A stretch of 64,000 bases of DNA from Diadema setosum (lineage: Eukaryota; Echinodermata; Echinoidea; Diadematoida; Diadematidae), in the NCBI RefSeq assembly GCF_964275005.1, contig NC_092702.1:36728816-36792815 (forward strand). The letters are read 5' to 3'. The first letter of the stretch is position 1, and the number at the start of each line of letters is the position of its first letter. Shown here in pieces: positions 61,517-64,000 of the stretch. A program made the position numbers and the translations under genes. The notes under the pieces were generated by a model that did not search any database, was not told where the DNA came from, and saw nothing but the letters and a program-made list of their open reading frames with translations.

Positions 61517-62618
61517 CTAACACGAAACATATTTCAAAAAAAAATACTTTTTTAAATGAGCCTTAAAGGAAAAAAGTGAAGTACACTGCTTTAATTGACC
61601 AGGTAGGTTGTTCCAGACTTCGGGACCGTAATGTCTAATTGATATCTGAGCTAAAACAGTTTTGGGGTTCACAAGGTGAAAGTCTGTCGAACGGCGAGTT
61701 GGATATTGTGTGTATATTCGAATTTAAGAGAAACATATTATGAAATAAAGAGGGAAGTTGATTTGTTGTGAACTTGTACATAAATATACCTATTTGTAAA
61801 ATGTGGATGTCCTGAAGCTTCAAAGTATGCAAACGATAAAATAAAGGATCTGTATGAGAAAAATAGGTGGAATTAGTAATCATGCGAATAGCACGCTTTT
61901 GGAGTAGATACAATGAATTCAGTTTAGTAATACTACAATTTCCCCATACAATATTTGAATACAATATATGAGGCAAAATTAAAGAATTATAAAAAATAAT
62001 CAGGGATCGTTCTGATAAAAGATCTTTTAACTTCCAGAGTACGCCAATATTTCTTGATAGGGTCCTTTGTAGACAGGATATATGTTCGTTCCATGTCAAA
62101 TGAGAATCGATTGTTATGCCTAAAAATCTAATAACCTGCTTCTCACAAAGAGAAAACCCATCAATTGATATATTGATATTAAAATCCTGTGAGTAGGGTT
62201 TTCTAAAATGAACGAAATTTGTCTTGTTAACATTCAAAGATAACTTGTTTGATTTAAACCAATACAATATATTTAATAATTCAGTGTTCAAACGATTAAC
62301 AAGGGTCCCTATATCATGATCTGATGTAATAATGGATGTATCATCAGCAAAAAGTATAAAATTCAAAGATGGAGAAGAATTTACAATATCATTTATATAA
62401 ATGTTAAACAACAGAGGCCCTAAAATGGAGCCTTGAGGTACCCTACATTTAATATCAAGTTTCTGTGATTCATTAGACTGAAAACTAACATACTATTGAC
62501 GGTTTTGCAAATAAATTATAAACCAGAGCAGAGCGTGACCTCGTACTCCATACGTATTAAGTTTATGAATCAATATTTCATGGTCGATGGTGTCGAATAC
62601 TTTCGACAAATCCATACC
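61517..62618 (-). pseudogene. 5'-truncated LINE reverse transcriptase
   Basis: On the minus strand the RT begins at [19 protein letters not shown] (about 62618), continues through VPQGSILGPLLFNIYINDI and the FADDT catalytic box (about 62345), then FLGITIDSHLTWNEHI and a thumb/C-terminal part with AIRMITNSTYFSHTDPL. A TAG interrupts the frame near 62490. A frameshift near 61720 moves the C-terminal YGPEVWNNLPGQLK segment into another frame, which ends near 61517. The copy lacks the endonuclease and 5' part, cut off at a short TA tract. The pattern is that of a jockey/CR1-type non-LTR element; the clade is unresolved. It lies upstream of the gene C exon. Confidence 0.88.
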
Positions 62619-63401
62619 TATATATATACCTACATGTATATATGCGGTCGTACTTTTTGCGGATATGTTCTGAGGATTATAGAGCCATCAGCAGTACCGC
62701 GGAAGGAGGGGCGAAGGGGGGGGGGGGGGTGGTAGAAAAAGCCCTATAAGGGAACAGTAAACTGTCTTGAAGAAGGAATGATTACCAAGACTCGGATAAC
62801 AGATCGAGACAGTGGCGAGAGTACTTCACATATGCAAATAATATGGGCGAAGCATAACGTTATAATGATAATTAAAAAAAAAAAAACAATCGTGACATGA
62901 ACATTTTTCTCGTGGCCTCTTGGCTTCCTCAGTGTGAATACCCACATCTATCAAGATTAACGATAGTAATACGATTTGCTCCGAGTAAAGAGCAGCTGTT
63001 AACCTTCGTCGTTATTTGAGAGCTGAGCGCAGCAAGGATAACAAACAAGACGAACCATATACATCAGCATTAGATATGAAAGAAGGACAAGGCACCACAT
63101 CGTTCACTGTGCTGTCATTTTAATGTCCGGTCCATTGGGCTGGAGTCGCCTTACACTGGGTCTTCTCCATACGTCTTCCTCACAGACCGACATTTGATTC
63201 TATCTTTGTCTATATAAATGTGTGAATTAGGTTCCGCGAAACATTCGCTGAATTACTGAGGGGGGGGGGGTCCGTCTTATACTTCTCCCCGTAAAAAGGC
63301 ATTTCATTCTTATAAGAAAGTCACAAATTACTCGATTGATTTAATTATCATGATGCTGACTTAAGCTTATCATAAGAGGATTTGGCAGCTTCAACTTTGC
63401 T

Positions 63402-63447
<46 letters not shown>

Positions 63448-63522
63448 TGAAAGAAATTAGACTGAGGCGGACGTTGCTCTCGATGAGGCACCGCCCACGT
63501 TTGGGAAGGGAACTATCTCTTG

Positions 63523-63607
<85 letters not shown>

Positions 63608-64000
63608 TACATATACGACCCTGCATCACAAAAACCAACAAGTCGCCAGACGTGGATTTTTAGTGTAGGGCAGATTCTAACAGAGCAGACTCCAAGCTTT
63701 ATAACGATGTATAACTCAATTCTCCTAACCTATCTAAATATTAAAAAGAAAGCACACGCTCTGGAAAAGTGTGAACTGAGAAAAAAGGCTCTGAAATACA
63801 TGTCTAATCAAGCGCTTAATCTTTATCAAGCCGTGCTAGCTGTGTGATGAATGGGACAAAAACAGGATGTAAACCACCGTAGCAACAAAAATGAAGAGAT
63901 ATTTGGATTAAGTTGAAATTAAGCATGATTTATCAACACATTCTGGTCATGATCATTTTCAACTTTCAAAGCAGTAGTATCATCCTTTCAAAAGTTATTA
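62619..64000. other. Probable gene C intron or upstream DNA; simple repeats
   Basis: Contains a G-run near 62717, another near 63261, and two long (TA)n tracts (about 63407-63447 and 63527-63615). No K2P exon or other gene recognised up to the window edge. Confidence 0.45.

Noticed and set aside
1-64000. CRISPR arrays, rRNA genes and bacterial-type operons
   Set aside because: None seen; the sequence is clearly eukaryotic with spliced genes and eukaryotic repeats.

Overview
The window looks like non-coding-rich DNA from a marine invertebrate deuterostome, probably an echinoderm. The evidence is AT-rich intergenic sequence, very many (CA)n, (TA)n and trinucleotide runs, many short inverted-repeat elements, a tRNA-derived repeat with a perfect B box, and genes broken by GT-AG introns. 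The species call is inference; nothing in the sequence names it.

The only confidently recognisable host genes are three two-pore-domain potassium (K2P) channels, all on the minus strand and so arranged head to tail. In transcription order they are gene C (last exon 54519-55348, 5' exons not found), gene B (two coding exons, 17647-19990, 470 aa) and gene A (three coding exons, 3983-7169, 520 aa). Each has an intron splitting the first glycine codon of the first-pore GYG filter in phase 1. In A and B the exon lengths sum to a multiple of three and the filter is rebuilt across the junction. All three have a long intracellular loop between M2 and M3 (about 135-190 aa) and a short C-terminus, the layout known from TRESK-like and many invertebrate TWK channels. 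The tandem order suggests local gene duplication.

The rest is mostly mobile-element debris and simple repeats. From left to right: a direct duplication at 350-1118; an inverted-repeat element at 7965-8707; a TTAA-flanked MITE family with three copies (13807, 39530, 58544); a palindromic MITE at 14363-14681; a second TTAA-flanked MITE family with two copies (22964, 44712); a possible 6.9-kb DNA transposon with short terminal inverted repeats and CGTCC-rich subterminal motifs (25097-31953), holding a four-unit satellite and two nested MITEs; a 1.1-kb Harbinger-like element with a degraded reading frame (48816-49930); a 2.8-kb long inverted repeat (55505-58267); a fully palindromic 1-kb element with TA target sites (60089-61079); and a 5'-truncated LINE reverse transcriptase (61517-62618). 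The last three lie just upstream of the gene C exon, probably inside its first intron. The 34.5 kb between genes B and C contains no gene I can support.
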